Part shown: piece by piece, positions 55,466 to 64,000 of the stretch
Layout: each line of letters opens with the position of its first letter
How positions within the stretch are numbered: the stretch's first letter is position 1
From: Amazonocrinis nigriterrae CENA67
GTDB lineage: Bacteria > Cyanobacteriota > Cyanobacteriia > Cyanobacteriales > Nostocaceae
Reading direction: 5' to 3'
Length of the DNA stretch: 64,000 bases
NCBI RefSeq assembly: GCF_016056305.1
Contig: NZ_JAECZC010000024.1
Span: forward strand, 14,831 to 78,830
Made by a program: the position numbers and the translations under genes
Notes under the pieces: model-generated
What the model was told of the DNA's origin: nothing
Database searches by the model: none
What the model saw: the letters and a program-made list of their open reading frames with translations, nothing else

Positions 55466-56290
55466 ATGACTCAGTTAAACAAGGCAGTTGTACTCATTAC
55501 TGGTGCAGCTGGTGGGTTTGGACAAGAACTAACTCGACAGTTGTTAGAAGCTGGTAGCCGACTAATTTTAACAGATCTTGATGCAACTGTTTTGCGTGAA
55601 CAAATTGCAGTAATTCAGTGCCAAATTACTACAGGTGAAATACTCGCTTGCTTAGGAATTGATCTCTCTACCCATGAAGGATGTGAAATGCTTTATCGTC
55701 AGGTGAAAGCACTCAATATTCCCGTCGATATTTTGATTAACAATGCCGGGATTGCACTTTTTGGACGCATGGACGAAATTCCTAATGAAAAATGGGAACG
55801 TCTCATACAGATCAACCTACTAACACCGATGCGCTTAAGTGCTTTGTTTGCTACTGATATGATTGACCGTCAACAAGGTCACATTGTTAACATTTCATCG
55901 GTAGCAGGCTGGTGGGCATCACCTGGATTAACTGCTTACTCAGCAAGCAAATTTGGGTTGCGTGGATTTAGTGAAGGATTTTTCCATGAAGTAAAAGATT
56001 ACAATGTAAAGGTGACGGCTGTTTATCCCTTTTTTAGCCGTACTCCAATTCTGCAATGCGAACGATTTGGCAGTTTAGGCAAGAATAGCCACGATTTAGC
56101 AGAATATGTGGCAACCGACCCGGCTAAGGTAATGCGTGCCACCATTCGAGGAATTATTCACAATAAATTACATGTCTTTCCCGATGCCACAGCTAAAAAT
56201 GCTCATCTTATCAAACGATATTTTCCTCAAATATTGAACTCAATTAATAATGAACTCGTCAGGAGGTTGAAAGGTGGTCAAGGAAAGTAA
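55466..56290 (+). CDS. Short-chain dehydrogenase/reductase
   Basis: 274 residues, classical SDR: cofactor loop TGAAGGFGQELTRQL (about 12-26), NNAG motif (LINNAGIALFG, about 90), catalytic Ser in VNISSVAGWW, and the Tyr-Lys pair in AYSASKFG (about 155-159). It oxidises or reduces an alcohol/ketone with NAD(P). The substrate is unknown. First gene of a three-gene operon; its end overlaps the monooxygenase start by 17 bp. Its end (LVRRLKGGQGK) is basic. Confidence 0.93.
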   Translation: MTQLNKAVVLITGAAGGFGQELTRQLLEAGSRLILTDLDATVLREQIAVIQCQITTGEILACLGIDLSTHEGCEMLYRQVKALNIPVDILINNAGIALFGRMDEIPNEKWERLIQINLLTPMRLSALFATDMIDRQQGHIVNISSVAGWWASPGLTAYSASKFGLRGFSEGFFHEVKDYNVKVTAVYPFFSRTPILQCERFGSLGKNSHDLAEYVATDPAKVMRATIRGIIHNKLHVFPDATAKNAHLIKRYFPQILNSINNELVRRLKGGQGK

Positions 56291-57749
56291 ATCTAGTAAA
56301 ATTCAGAAGATGGTCGATACCGCTGATAGACATTTAGTTATCGGGGCTGGTTTTGTGGGATTGGGTATGGCTGGGGCACTCAAAGCTGCTGATATCCCAT
56401 ATGATCAAGTTGATGCCAGTGATGATATCGGTGGTAATTGGTATCACGGCGTTTACGAAACGGCACACATAATTTCGTCACGCAAGATTACCCAGTTTAC
56501 TCATTTCCCCATGCCAGATGATTATCCCGACTTTCCCAGTGCCCAGAACATGCGGGATTATTTAAACGCATTTGCCGATCGCTTTGATTTGCGAGAAAAT
56601 ATTCAACTGAATCGTACAGTTAGTTATGTACGCCCAGTTGAAAACAATCTTTGGGAAGTCTCCTTTGCTGATGGAGAACAGCGAATCTATAAAGGGGTGG
56701 TGATGTGCAATGGCCATCACTGGTGTAAACGTTTTCCCAAGTTTGAGGGAAAATTCCACGGTGAAATCATCCATTCTAAAGATTATAAGCATCCAGATCA
56801 GCTGCGTGGAAAGCGAGTTTTGGTAATTGGGGCTGGTAACTCAGCTTGTGATATCGCCGCAGAAGCAGCCCGTATCGGTGCTAAGTCTGTTCTGAGTATG
56901 CGCGAATCAGTGTGGTTTATCCCCAAGACATTTGCCGGCATTCCAGTTGCAGATTTCCCTGGAGATAAATTGCCAAAATGGTTACAACGGTTGAAAAGTC
57001 TGGAAAGTATAGGTGAGACTTTCAGTCGCCATGTTGCTGGAGTTTCCATTACTGATGTACCGAAATTGCGATCGCCACAATGGTTAGCACGGCTAACAGT
57101 GTATGCAATCATACGTCTGAGTTTCGGTAGCCACGAAGATTATGGTTTAACCAAACCCAAGCATCGGCTTTTCGAGAAACACCCTACTGTTAACAGTGAA
57201 GTGCCCTATTATCTCAAACATGGTAGAATCACTGCCAAGCCTGCTGTAAAACGTCTTGATGGCTGGGAAGTTGAATTTGTTGATGGTAGTCGAGAAGCTT
57301 TTGACTTGATTGTCTGTGCAACAGGTTACTATATGGCTTATCCATTCCTACCTCCAGAACTTCAGCGCGTTGAAGGGTCAGTAGTCAAATGTTATGCAGA
57401 TTCGTTTCTTGATGATTACAAAGGACTGTACTATATTGGATGGTCACAGATTAGAGGTGGGGTTGGTTCAGTGATTGCAGCTTACGCCCCAATGTTCTCT
57501 CGATATCTCAAACTCCAAGATGAAATTAATGTGCCTCTTGGTTTAGTTTTCAAAGAAATCGGATACCAGTTACCAACAACTCATCTTGTTGATACACAGG
57601 TATTGTTTAATCAATTAAAACTTACTAATCTGGCATTTGATCAGCTTGTGAAAAAAGCACATCAAATTGATGCCCAACATCCTAACTTTAGCAATCAACC
57701 ACTGCCTCCTTTGCAAAGTATTCAGCAAACTCAGCTTTTAGTGAGATAA
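56274..57749 (+). CDS. Flavin-containing monooxygenase-like protein
   Basis: 491 residues from GTG 56274; ATG 56310 is an alternative. FAD site VIGAGFVGLGMAGAL, monooxygenase signature KFHGEIIHSKDY (FxGxxxHxxxY form, with F-E-G just before), NADPH site VIGAGNSACDIAAEAA, and the later ATGYYMAYPF. It resembles class B flavin monooxygenases that oxygenate N, S or ketone groups. It overlaps the SDR gene by 17 bp and is followed after 8 bp by an HD-domain gene. The pairing with an SDR suggests oxidation of a shared substrate, perhaps alcohol to ketone and then Baeyer-Villiger-type oxygenation. That is inference. Confidence 0.92.
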   Translation: MVKESKSSKIQKMVDTADRHLVIGAGFVGLGMAGALKAADIPYDQVDASDDIGGNWYHGVYETAHIISSRKITQFTHFPMPDDYPDFPSAQNMRDYLNAFADRFDLRENIQLNRTVSYVRPVENNLWEVSFADGEQRIYKGVVMCNGHHWCKRFPKFEGKFHGEIIHSKDYKHPDQLRGKRVLVIGAGNSACDIAAEAARIGAKSVLSMRESVWFIPKTFAGIPVADFPGDKLPKWLQRLKSLESIGETFSRHVAGVSITDVPKLRSPQWLARLTVYAIIRLSFGSHEDYGLTKPKHRLFEKHPTVNSEVPYYLKHGRITAKPAVKRLDGWEVEFVDGSREAFDLIVCATGYYMAYPFLPPELQRVEGSVVKCYADSFLDDYKGLYYIGWSQIRGGVGSVIAAYAPMFSRYLKLQDEINVPLGLVFKEIGYQLPTTHLVDTQVLFNQLKLTNLAFDQLVKKAHQIDAQHPNFSNQPLPPLQSIQQTQLLVR

Positions 57750-57757
57750 AAGTAGCG

Positions 57758-58396
57758 GTGCAATTATTTAATCGCTGGCAAAATACCATCCAAAGCTTTG
57801 GAGTTGACCAAGTAGCAGCAAAACAAGCCTTTACTGTTATACTTAAGGCTTATTCGAGTTGCGATCGCCACTACCACAGCCTCAAACACATTCATCATGT
57901 TCTCAATACGATAGATACTTTACAAGCCTATGCCAAAAACCTCGCGGCTGTCCAACTTGCCGCCTGGTTTCATGATGTTGTCTATGACACTCAAGCTAAA
58001 GATAATGAAGAAAGAAGCGCAGACTATGCTTGCCATATGCTAAGTAGTTTGGGCGTTCACCTCAGTGATATCACTATTGTTAACCGTCTCATTCTTAATA
58101 CCAAACATCATCAAGCTGCTGCGGATGACTATGATAGCCAAATCTTACTTGATGCAGACTTGGCAATTTTGGCTACTAGCCCAATCAAATATCAGGAATA
58201 CGCCCAAGCAATTCGTACTGAGTATGCTTGGGTGTCAGAAACAGAGTATATTGCAGGTAGAAGGCAGGTTTTAGAAAGATTTTTGCAACGCCAGCGTATT
58301 TATTTTACGCCCTTGATGTTCGACGTTGCCGAACAATCTGCCCGTTCTAACCTTCAGGCAGAAATTCAAATACTTTTAAAAGGGACTAGGGATTAG
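57758..58396 (+). CDS. HD-domain metal-dependent hydrolase
   Basis: 212 residues from GTG 57758. Metal ligands follow the HD pattern: HYHSLKHIHHVL (first His), AAWFHDVVYD (His-Asp pair, about 70), TKHH (about 115), and LLDADLAIL (last Asp, about 133). These resemble the predicted HD phosphohydrolases that sit in mixed operons. The substrate is unknown. It is the last gene of the SDR-monooxygenase-HD operon, 8 bp after the monooxygenase stop. Confidence 0.87.
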   Translation: MQLFNRWQNTIQSFGVDQVAAKQAFTVILKAYSSCDRHYHSLKHIHHVLNTIDTLQAYAKNLAAVQLAAWFHDVVYDTQAKDNEERSADYACHMLSSLGVHLSDITIVNRLILNTKHHQAAADDYDSQILLDADLAILATSPIKYQEYAQAIRTEYAWVSETEYIAGRRQVLERFLQRQRIYFTPLMFDVAEQSARSNLQAEIQILLKGTRD

Positions 58397-58466
58397 GGAT
58401 TGGGGACTGGGCAGAGTATTGAAATTATCACAAAATGGCATAATTATTACTAAGTATACTAGCGCA

Positions 58467-58496
58467 GGGGGCGATCGCTGATTTAGCCCCCCGTTT
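58467..58496. terminator. Probable bidirectional terminator between convergent genes
   Basis: GGGGGC (58467-58472) pairs with GCCCCC (58486-58491) across 13 nt, followed by CGTTTATT. It lies between the ends of the HD gene and the chromo-barrel gene. Confidence 0.5.
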
Positions 58497-58505
58497 ATTC
58501 AGCAG

Positions 58506-59810
58506 TTAACGAATTACATCCAGGTCAACCCATTCGTCATAAGATGAATCGTAACCGATGTAATGGACAAAGTATTGCTGACCTCGAATTTCCTCTATAT
58601 TTGCAGAGTACCATTCTTCATTGTCTTCATCCCAAACTTTTACTCTTTGACTAACTGCATATCCATTATCATCAGTTGATTCATGATTGCGAGTACGAAT
58701 GTCTTCTTCACCAATCCATTCGTCATAGGATGAACCGTACCCTGTGTAATGGATGTAGAATTGATCATCTTTGATTTTTTCGATTGTTGCTTGATACCAT
58801 TCCTCATCCTCACCATCCCAAACTTCTACTGTTTTGTTAACTGCATACTGATTGGTATCTGACTTGACAGCAGATGAAACATCTTGACGGGGCTTTTGCT
58901 GTTCAAGTTGAATTTCCTCTTTTACTAAAGTATATGCTCGTAAAATTAAGCTACGAGCCACAGTCTGAATTCCTGTATGTTCGTAGTAATTGGTGGTTTG
59001 ATCCAAGAATGCTGCTACAAAATCTAAGTTATCATCGGCAATCTGGATGAAACTGCCTACACTATTCAAAATTGATTGGGGAGTTATACCTGTTCTAGAT
59101 ACTAAATTATTCATCCAGCCTTGCACAGAGTTAAAACCTTGGCTGAGAAAACCAAGCTTCTCAGAGGAATTATTACCCGGTAGAAAGTTATTAACGGCTG
59201 AGAAAACAGAATTTTGAGTTACTACGCTAGTATCAGCGCCACTAATAATTCCTTGAATCTTGCTAAGGAAGTCGGGGCCTAAAGGCAAAATTCCATCTAG
59301 ACAAACTAAAGCTACCATCCGCATTAAAGATGCATCTTGATAGTTGGTAGCAATAGCATTGGCAAATTCTTGGGGGTTAGGTTGAGGAATGCCATTCAGT
59401 TTGCAAAAGGCAATGATTTCAATGGCAATTTTCAATACTAAATCAATACTTTGAGTGATGTCTGCTTTGGGAGTGATATTGCTTAAAAAAGACAAAAAGC
59501 CAATTTTTTCGCCTACTTTGTTCGCTAAAGCTGCTGTTCCCATTGCTGTGTCTGCTTTATCAATGGTTTGGTAAAGTTTGATTACAGTCTGGTAGCTTTC
59601 TTGAGGGTCGTTATATATCGCTACGACGCGATCGCGAATTTTTTGAATGACTTTAGCATCTGTCTCACCAGTAATTGTACGTACAAAGTTATCAAACCCT
59701 ACTAAGTTGTTCCATTGACCAGGCGCTACATAATCAAGAGCCTGTAAAACCTTGACAGTAATATTATCAGTCGGTAAATTGTCAACCAACTGAATAATTG
59801 AGCTATCCAT
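58506..59810 (-). CDS. Protein with two C-terminal chromo-barrel/Tudor-knot-like repeats
   Basis: 434 residues from ATG 59810 with GAGGAG 8 bp upstream. Residues 1-310 are helical and match no family I know. The C-terminus has two copies of a 45-residue unit: YAVNKTVEVWDGEDEEWYQA to EDIRTR, and YAVSQRVKVWDEDNEEWYSA to LDVIR. Both contain (I/V)HYxGYxSSYDEW, the hallmark of the chromo-barrel/Tudor-knot fold of eukaryotic chromatin proteins. In bacteria the fold probably binds a peptide or RNA; no ligand is known. The Trp and Tyr cage residues are kept in both copies. Confidence 0.75.
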   Translation of the reverse strand: MDSSIIQLVDNLPTDNITVKVLQALDYVAPGQWNNLVGFDNFVRTITGETDAKVIQKIRDRVVAIYNDPQESYQTVIKLYQTIDKADTAMGTAALANKVGEKIGFLSFLSNITPKADITQSIDLVLKIAIEIIAFCKLNGIPQPNPQEFANAIATNYQDASLMRMVALVCLDGILPLGPDFLSKIQGIISGADTSVVTQNSVFSAVNNFLPGNNSSEKLGFLSQGFNSVQGWMNNLVSRTGITPQSILNSVGSFIQIADDNLDFVAAFLDQTTNYYEHTGIQTVARSLILRAYTLVKEEIQLEQQKPRQDVSSAVKSDTNQYAVNKTVEVWDGEDEEWYQATIEKIKDDQFYIHYTGYGSSYDEWIGEEDIRTRNHESTDDNGYAVSQRVKVWDEDNEEWYSANIEEIRGQQYFVHYIGYDSSYDEWVDLDVIR

Positions 59811-60079
59811 AAAACGCTCCTCAAGTCTCAAAAAGTATAGTCATGAATTATACTCATAATTTTGGAATTGTGAATTTCTTGAGATTTGGGTGACTGGGGA
59901 TTCGGTACTGGGGACTGGGCTTTCATTTGTAAAAATTTATAACTTACGCAAAACGACATGTTGTAAACGCAATTTGGGCTATAATAAAGACACCCCATCC
60001 CCAACCCCTCCCCCCTCACGGGGGGAAACAAAAATTCAACAATCCAAAATAGTTGTTACGCCTCCGTCCTGTTTAACGT

Positions 60080-60898
60080 CTAAACCCATTGCACAGGATC
60101 GAGTTGATAGTAGCGTTGCAATAGTTCATAAAGGGCCGGATGCTTCTTCAGTAATTCCTGCGGTTTCTCAAAGAATGTTTCAGTGGCCACAGCAAAAAAT
60201 TCTGCGGGATTAGTCGCACCATAGCCATCCATAACAGTTTTAATACCTTGTTGAACATCATTGCAGAGTTGGTGATATTCTTCGGTCATGACTCTAGCCC
60301 AGGTGAGATAGTCTGACTTTCGCTGCAAAATTGGAACACCCTCGGCTTTACCATCCTCTTGATCTAACTGGTGGGCGAATTCATGTAAAACAACGTTATG
60401 TCCATCACTCCAGTTTTGGGTGTCTTGTTGCACCTGTTCCCAAGACAATACCACTTGGTCTTTAGTCCACGATTCTCCTAGTCTTGCTACGCGTCTTTCC
60501 TCGACAACATAATTTCCATTGGCAACAATTTCATTCACAAAATAAGCGCCAGGATAAATCAAAATTGAACGCAGTTTAGGAAAGTATTCCCCTCGTTCAT
60601 TGAGAAGAAGCAAACAACTGATACCAGCAATGGTCAGTTTCATTTCTTCTGTGACTTGCAATCCTTGACAACCAATGAATTGTTTTTCTGTTAAGAACAC
60701 TTGAATATGTCCTTGAAGCCTTCTTCTTTCAGCAGGAGAAAGACGAGAGTAAATGAGAAGATTATTCTCGATAATGCTATTCCATAATGGAGGAAAAGTA
60801 TGGCGTTTAAGACGTTTTCTTCGCTGTTTAATGATAAGAGGACTCAATAAAATAACACTGACAATCAGACCAATAATAATAAAAATAAGAAGTGCCAT
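60080..60898 (-). CDS. M90-like (MtfA-type) zinc-dependent peptidase
   Basis: 272 residues. An N-terminal membrane helix (3-22) is followed by a basic stretch, so the protein is anchored. The zinc site is His172-Glu173-Phe-Ala-His176 in VVLHEFAHQLDQEDG, and a later Glu in TNPAEFFAVATETFFE completes the ligands. This is the DUF980/MtfA layout, in which Mlc-linked peptidase activity is known in enterobacteria; the target here is unknown. The end KHPALYELLQRYYQLDP is conserved in the family. Single gene. Confidence 0.9.
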   Translation of the reverse strand: MALLIFIIIGLIVSVILLSPLIIKQRRKRLKRHTFPPLWNSIIENNLLIYSRLSPAERRRLQGHIQVFLTEKQFIGCQGLQVTEEMKLTIAGISCLLLLNERGEYFPKLRSILIYPGAYFVNEIVANGNYVVEERRVARLGESWTKDQVVLSWEQVQQDTQNWSDGHNVVLHEFAHQLDQEDGKAEGVPILQRKSDYLTWARVMTEEYHQLCNDVQQGIKTVMDGYGATNPAEFFAVATETFFEKPQELLKKHPALYELLQRYYQLDPVQWV

Positions 60899-61193
60899 AG
60901 AAGGGGGAGGGGGAAGGGTAAAGGAAAAAGGGAAAGGCGAAGAATTATTTATTGTCTGTTTAACCTTTTCCCTTTCTTCCTCTTTATTATCCCTTTTCTT
61001 TTTTAAGAATTAGTCAAGTGGAGATGATATAACAAGGCTGGAAGGAAGCGATCGCAATTATGGAAACTACTACCATCAGGTGAGTAGAAACCGCTTTATC
61101 AAGAGATACAAGCTGATTGGGTAATATTCTAAAATAAAGTTAAGTAATATATCCCACCAGGCGTGAGTAGTGGGTTTTTCTACAAGGCTTTTT

Positions 61194-62276
61194 ATGACTG
61201 CAAATACTGTTTTGACAACAGATACACCTTTGGTAAAAACACCTAGATTTTGGATGCCAGAACGTGTACTGTTCACACCAGCAGCCCTTGATGAACCGTG
61301 GGGACAAAAGATTCTAGCACGGGTACAGTCTCTCAATTTACCTATTGAAGAGTTGTCACGTAACCGTCTAACAGGATTGCGCGGTGAAAGCGATCGCGAA
61401 ACTTATGATATTTCTAAGCGTACTCTAGCGGTTGTTACTGCTCCCCCTAGTTCGTTTAAATTGAGTCCTATTCCCCCATCAGCAGATTGGCAATTTCACA
61501 TTGCTGAAGGTTGTCCCGCACACTGTCAATACTGCTACTTAGCGGGTAGTTTGTCAGGGCCGCCAGTGATTCGCGTGTTTGCCAACTTGCCACAAATATT
61601 AGAAAATTTAGCGAACTATGAGCGACCAGGACAAGCAACAACTTTTGAAGTTAGCTGTTACACTGACCCTTTGGGGATTGAACATTTAACTGGAAGTCTG
61701 GCTGAATGTATCCGCTACTTTGGTACTCGTAGCGACGGACATTTACGTTGGGTGTCGAAGTTTGACGCGGTGGATACTTTACTCGACTTACCGCACAACG
61801 GACATACGCGCTGTCGAGTCAGTGTGAATGCAGCTGCGATCGCTGGTAGATTTGAAGGTGGCACAGCCAGCGTAGCATCACGGTTAGCTGCATTGCGACG
61901 ATTAGCATTACCAACAAACAGAGGCGGTGGCGGCTATCCAGTAGGCTTAGTCATCGCGCCCATTATGCCTATAGATGATTGGCAAATGCAATATAGTCGC
62001 TTGTTTGACTCGATTAGTGAAGCGCTAGATTTTGATTGCGACTTAAATTTTGAATTGATTTCCCATCGATTCACACCTGGGTCAAAAGAAGTATTGCAAA
62101 CTTGGTATCCGCAATCAAAACTAGATATGGATGAAACCAACCGTACCATTAAGCGGAATAAATTTGGTGGCACCAAGTATGTCTATGACAAAGACACAAT
62201 GAAAGCATTACGTCGCTTTTTTGAGAGTGAGATTACTAAGCGCTTTCCCAATGCGGAAATTCTTTACTGGACGTGA
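61194..62276 (+). CDS. Spore photoproduct lyase-like radical SAM protein
   Basis: 360 residues from ATG 61194, with AAGG 6 bp upstream. The radical SAM cluster motif is Cys107-x3-Cys111-x2-Cys114 in EGCPAHCQYCYL. The text around it (LVIAPIMPIDDW, FELISHRFTPGSK, KRNKFGGTKYVYD) follows the spore photoproduct lyase family, which repairs a thymine dimer in spores. Cyanobacteria make no endospores, so the substrate is probably another lesion or a different reaction. Stands alone with an unremarkable upstream region. Confidence 0.85.
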   Translation: MTANTVLTTDTPLVKTPRFWMPERVLFTPAALDEPWGQKILARVQSLNLPIEELSRNRLTGLRGESDRETYDISKRTLAVVTAPPSSFKLSPIPPSADWQFHIAEGCPAHCQYCYLAGSLSGPPVIRVFANLPQILENLANYERPGQATTFEVSCYTDPLGIEHLTGSLAECIRYFGTRSDGHLRWVSKFDAVDTLLDLPHNGHTRCRVSVNAAAIAGRFEGGTASVASRLAALRRLALPTNRGGGGYPVGLVIAPIMPIDDWQMQYSRLFDSISEALDFDCDLNFELISHRFTPGSKEVLQTWYPQSKLDMDETNRTIKRNKFGGTKYVYDKDTMKALRRFFESEITKRFPNAEILYWT

Positions 62277-62284
62277 ACTACCTA

Positions 62285-62365
62285 ACCTGAGTTCGGGTTA
62301 AGCCATCTTCGACGGGTTGGACTGTAGGGCGCGCTTTGCGATCGGCAAAAATTCTGAACTCAGGT
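62285..62365. repeat. Inverted repeat after the radical SAM gene
   Basis: ACCTGAGTTC (62285-62294) and GAACTCAGGT (62356-62365) pair exactly around 61 nt. The interior contains GTAGGGCGCGCTTTGCGATC. It looks like a small dispersed element; no T run. Confidence 0.6.
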
Positions 62366-62447
62366 GAGTTTAACTTCTTTGCGCTGTCGAGGCTTATTAT
62401 TACTATTATTAATGTCGTTTAATATTTTCGGTATCTTCAGTATTTGA

Positions 62448-64000
62448 GTGAATGTTACCCAATTAGTCAATATTTCAATTATTCTCCTGCTCGTTGCCAC
62501 TGGTGTAGCCCTACTATCTCGTCGGTTACGAGTTCCTTATGTCACGGGTTTAGTGTTGGCTGGTCTGCCAATTACTGAGTTATTGTCTCGTCGCATTGGT
62601 TTAGACCCATCTCTAGTTTTGAATCTTTTCCTACCAATTCTCATCTTTGAAGCTGGCATCAACACAGATGTTAGTCGCTTACGCAGCACGTTTAAACCCA
62701 TTGCTCTGTTGGCTGGGCCAGGAGCGGTGCTTTCCAGTGCTATTATTGCCGTTCTATTAAAATTTGTCCTGGGACTAACTTGGATACCTGCTTTATTTGT
62801 AGCGGTTATTTTAGCGAACACGGATACGGTTTCAATGATAGCCGTCTTTAAAGAAATACCAGTACCCTCTCGGCTTTCTACCATTGTTGAAGGAGAAACT
62901 CTCTTCAACGATGCAACTGCCTTAGTTTCGTTTAACCTAATTTCACAGGTATATTCGACAGGTTCAATCACATTATTAGAGGGAATTCAACAACTGCTAT
63001 ATATTGCTTTAGGAGGCGGTATCGTAGGGTTAGTCTTAGGTTATTTGAGCATACCTATATTTTCCCGTTTAGATGATCCCCTTAGCAGTCTTTTACTAAC
63101 TGTGGCAGTTGCACTAGGAACTTTTCAAGTGGGCCAATTTCTAGGCGTATCTGGTGCTGTAGCTGTGGTTGTTGCCGGGTTAATTTTTGGAAATTTAGGG
63201 CTTTCTGGTAATACTTCTGCTTCTAATCGCATCACCTTATTGAGTTTCTGGGAGTATGCCAGTTTTAGTGTTAATACATTTATTTTTTTGTTAATCGGTG
63301 TACAAATCAACCTAGTCGTACTCTGGAACACTTTACCTGCAATTCTACTAACAGTTTTGGCTTATCAAGTAGGGCGGATTCTTTCAATTTATCCGCTGAT
63401 GGCAGTGGTTCGCTGGATTGATCGCCCAATTCCGCTATCCTGGCAACATCTACTGTTTTTAGGAAATATCAAGGGTTCACTCTCGATGGCTCTGGCGTTA
63501 AGCTTACCCAATACATTGCCAGGGCGAGACTATCTTATTACTTTAGTTTTCGGTAGTGTACTGGTGTCATTGGTGGGTCAAGGTTTAAGCTTGCCCTGGC
63601 TAGTAAAACGCTTAAAATTATCTAAATTTTCCAAGAATCAGCAGCAAGTTGAACAATTGCAAGCTCAATTAATTACAGCTAAAGCAGCGCAAGATGAATT
63701 AGACACTCTCTTAAAAAGTGGCGTTTTGCCAAAAGCTGTGTATGAAGAAATGCGTTCAACTTACCAAGTGCAAATAGCTGCTGCTGAAAAAGCATTACGT
63801 GAATTTTATAATCGCCGTGCAGGTGAGTTTGATGGGAATAGTGGGGCGCTGAGTAAACTCGATGCCATCCGCCGCCGTTTACTACTGGCAGAAAAAGGAG
63901 CGCTCAATGAGGCAATGCGTAAACGAATTCTTTCAGAAGAAATTGTGCGAGAGCGGATACAATCTATTGATGAACAGTTGCTGCAACTAGATGATGATTA
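62448..64000 (+). CDS. Cation:proton antiporter (NhaP/CPA1-type), running to the window edge
   Basis: From GTG 62448 (a TGA stands directly before it) the frame is open for 517 codons to the edge, where the last two bases are TA, so the stop may be the next base. About 12 membrane helices are visible. VTGLVLAGLPITELLSRR, ILIFEAGINTD, LANTDTVSM and VEGETLFNDATALV are CPA1-type motifs, the last with the Asn-Asp ion site. The C-terminal about 120 residues are charged and coiled-coil-like (KNQQQVEQLQAQLITAKAAQ). It exchanges Na+ (or K+) for H+ at the membrane. Confidence 0.9.
   Translation, partial: MNVTQLVNISIILLLVATGVALLSRRLRVPYVTGLVLAGLPITELLSRRIGLDPSLVLNLFLPILIFEAGINTDVSRLRSTFKPIALLAGPGAVLSSAIIAVLLKFVLGLTWIPALFVAVILANTDTVSMIAVFKEIPVPSRLSTIVEGETLFNDATALVSFNLISQVYSTGSITLLEGIQQLLYIALGGGIVGLVLGYLSIPIFSRLDDPLSSLLLTVAVALGTFQVGQFLGVSGAVAVVVAGLIFGNLGLSGNTSASNRITLLSFWEYASFSVNTFIFLLIGVQINLVVLWNTLPAILLTVLAYQVGRILSIYPLMAVVRWIDRPIPLSWQHLLFLGNIKGSLSMALALSLPNTLPGRDYLITLVFGSVLVSLVGQGLSLPWLVKRLKLSKFSKNQQQVEQLQAQLITAKAAQDELDTLLKSGVLPKAVYEEMRSTYQVQIAAAEKALREFYNRRAGEFDGNSGALSKLDAIRRRLLLAEKGALNEAMRKRILSEEIVRERIQSIDEQLLQLDDD

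Overview
The window reads as chromosomal DNA of a filamentous, probably heterocyst-forming cyanobacterium (order Nostocales). Seen directly: many copies of the GCGATCGC octamer (HIP1), heptameric tandem repeats between genes, and the cyanobacterial genes chlL-DUF5331-chlN, ycf34, a nifV-type homocitrate synthase, a cyanobacterial PRODH/P5CDH fusion and a PEP-CTERM protein. The species cannot be named from sequence alone. No rRNA or tRNA gene and no CRISPR array was found.

Layout. 1-3.7 kb: tail of an IS630-type transposase, an Nramp metal transporter (mntH), then a complete 1,517-bp IS4-family element with 18-bp inverted ends and a 10-bp target duplication, sitting inside a TPR remnant. 3.7-11.4 kb: cupin, clpB, a Trp-rich protein, and the dark-operative protochlorophyllide reductase genes chlL and chlN with a DUF5331 gene between. 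11.6-15.4 kb: a decaying accessory patch with a gene split by an in-frame stop, a Uma2 nuclease gene split by an in-frame stop, the relic of a YoeB/Txe toxin-antitoxin pair, and an apparently intact pair made of a small DNA-binding-like protein and an HNH nuclease. 15.4-23 kb: a glutaredoxin-like gene carrying a repeat in frame, murE, two convergent histidine kinases with complementary defects, and a lipoprotein phosphodiesterase. 23.3-31.4 kb: a minus-strand signalling cluster of three large histidine kinases and a stand-alone receiver. 31.7-39.5 kb: a TrkA-N channel protein, small hypothetical genes, a pentapeptide-repeat protein, a secreted protein gene split by a stop, cca, ycf34 and tsaB. 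39.6-51.5 kb: nifV, a PEP-CTERM protein, conserved hypotheticals, a methyltransferase, an M4 protease, a BtuF-like protein and a hybrid kinase. 51.5-64 kb: a GNAT acetyltransferase, putA/pruA, an SDR-monooxygenase-HD operon, a protein with two chromo-barrel-like repeats, an M90 peptidase, a spore-photoproduct-lyase-like radical SAM protein, and a cation/proton antiporter that reaches the window edge.

Two themes run through the window. First, several repeat families (7-bp tandem repeats, REP-like GC-rich palindromes, and the ACGCAAAGGCGCAAAG family) fill the intergenic DNA and have also entered coding sequences in frame (glutaredoxin-like gene, putA linker, hybrid-kinase linker). Second, several genes are freshly broken: three by a single in-frame stop, others by frameshifts. 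The signalling genes dominate by length, and the convergent kinase pair at 17.6-20.7 kb is the best candidate for unusual biology.
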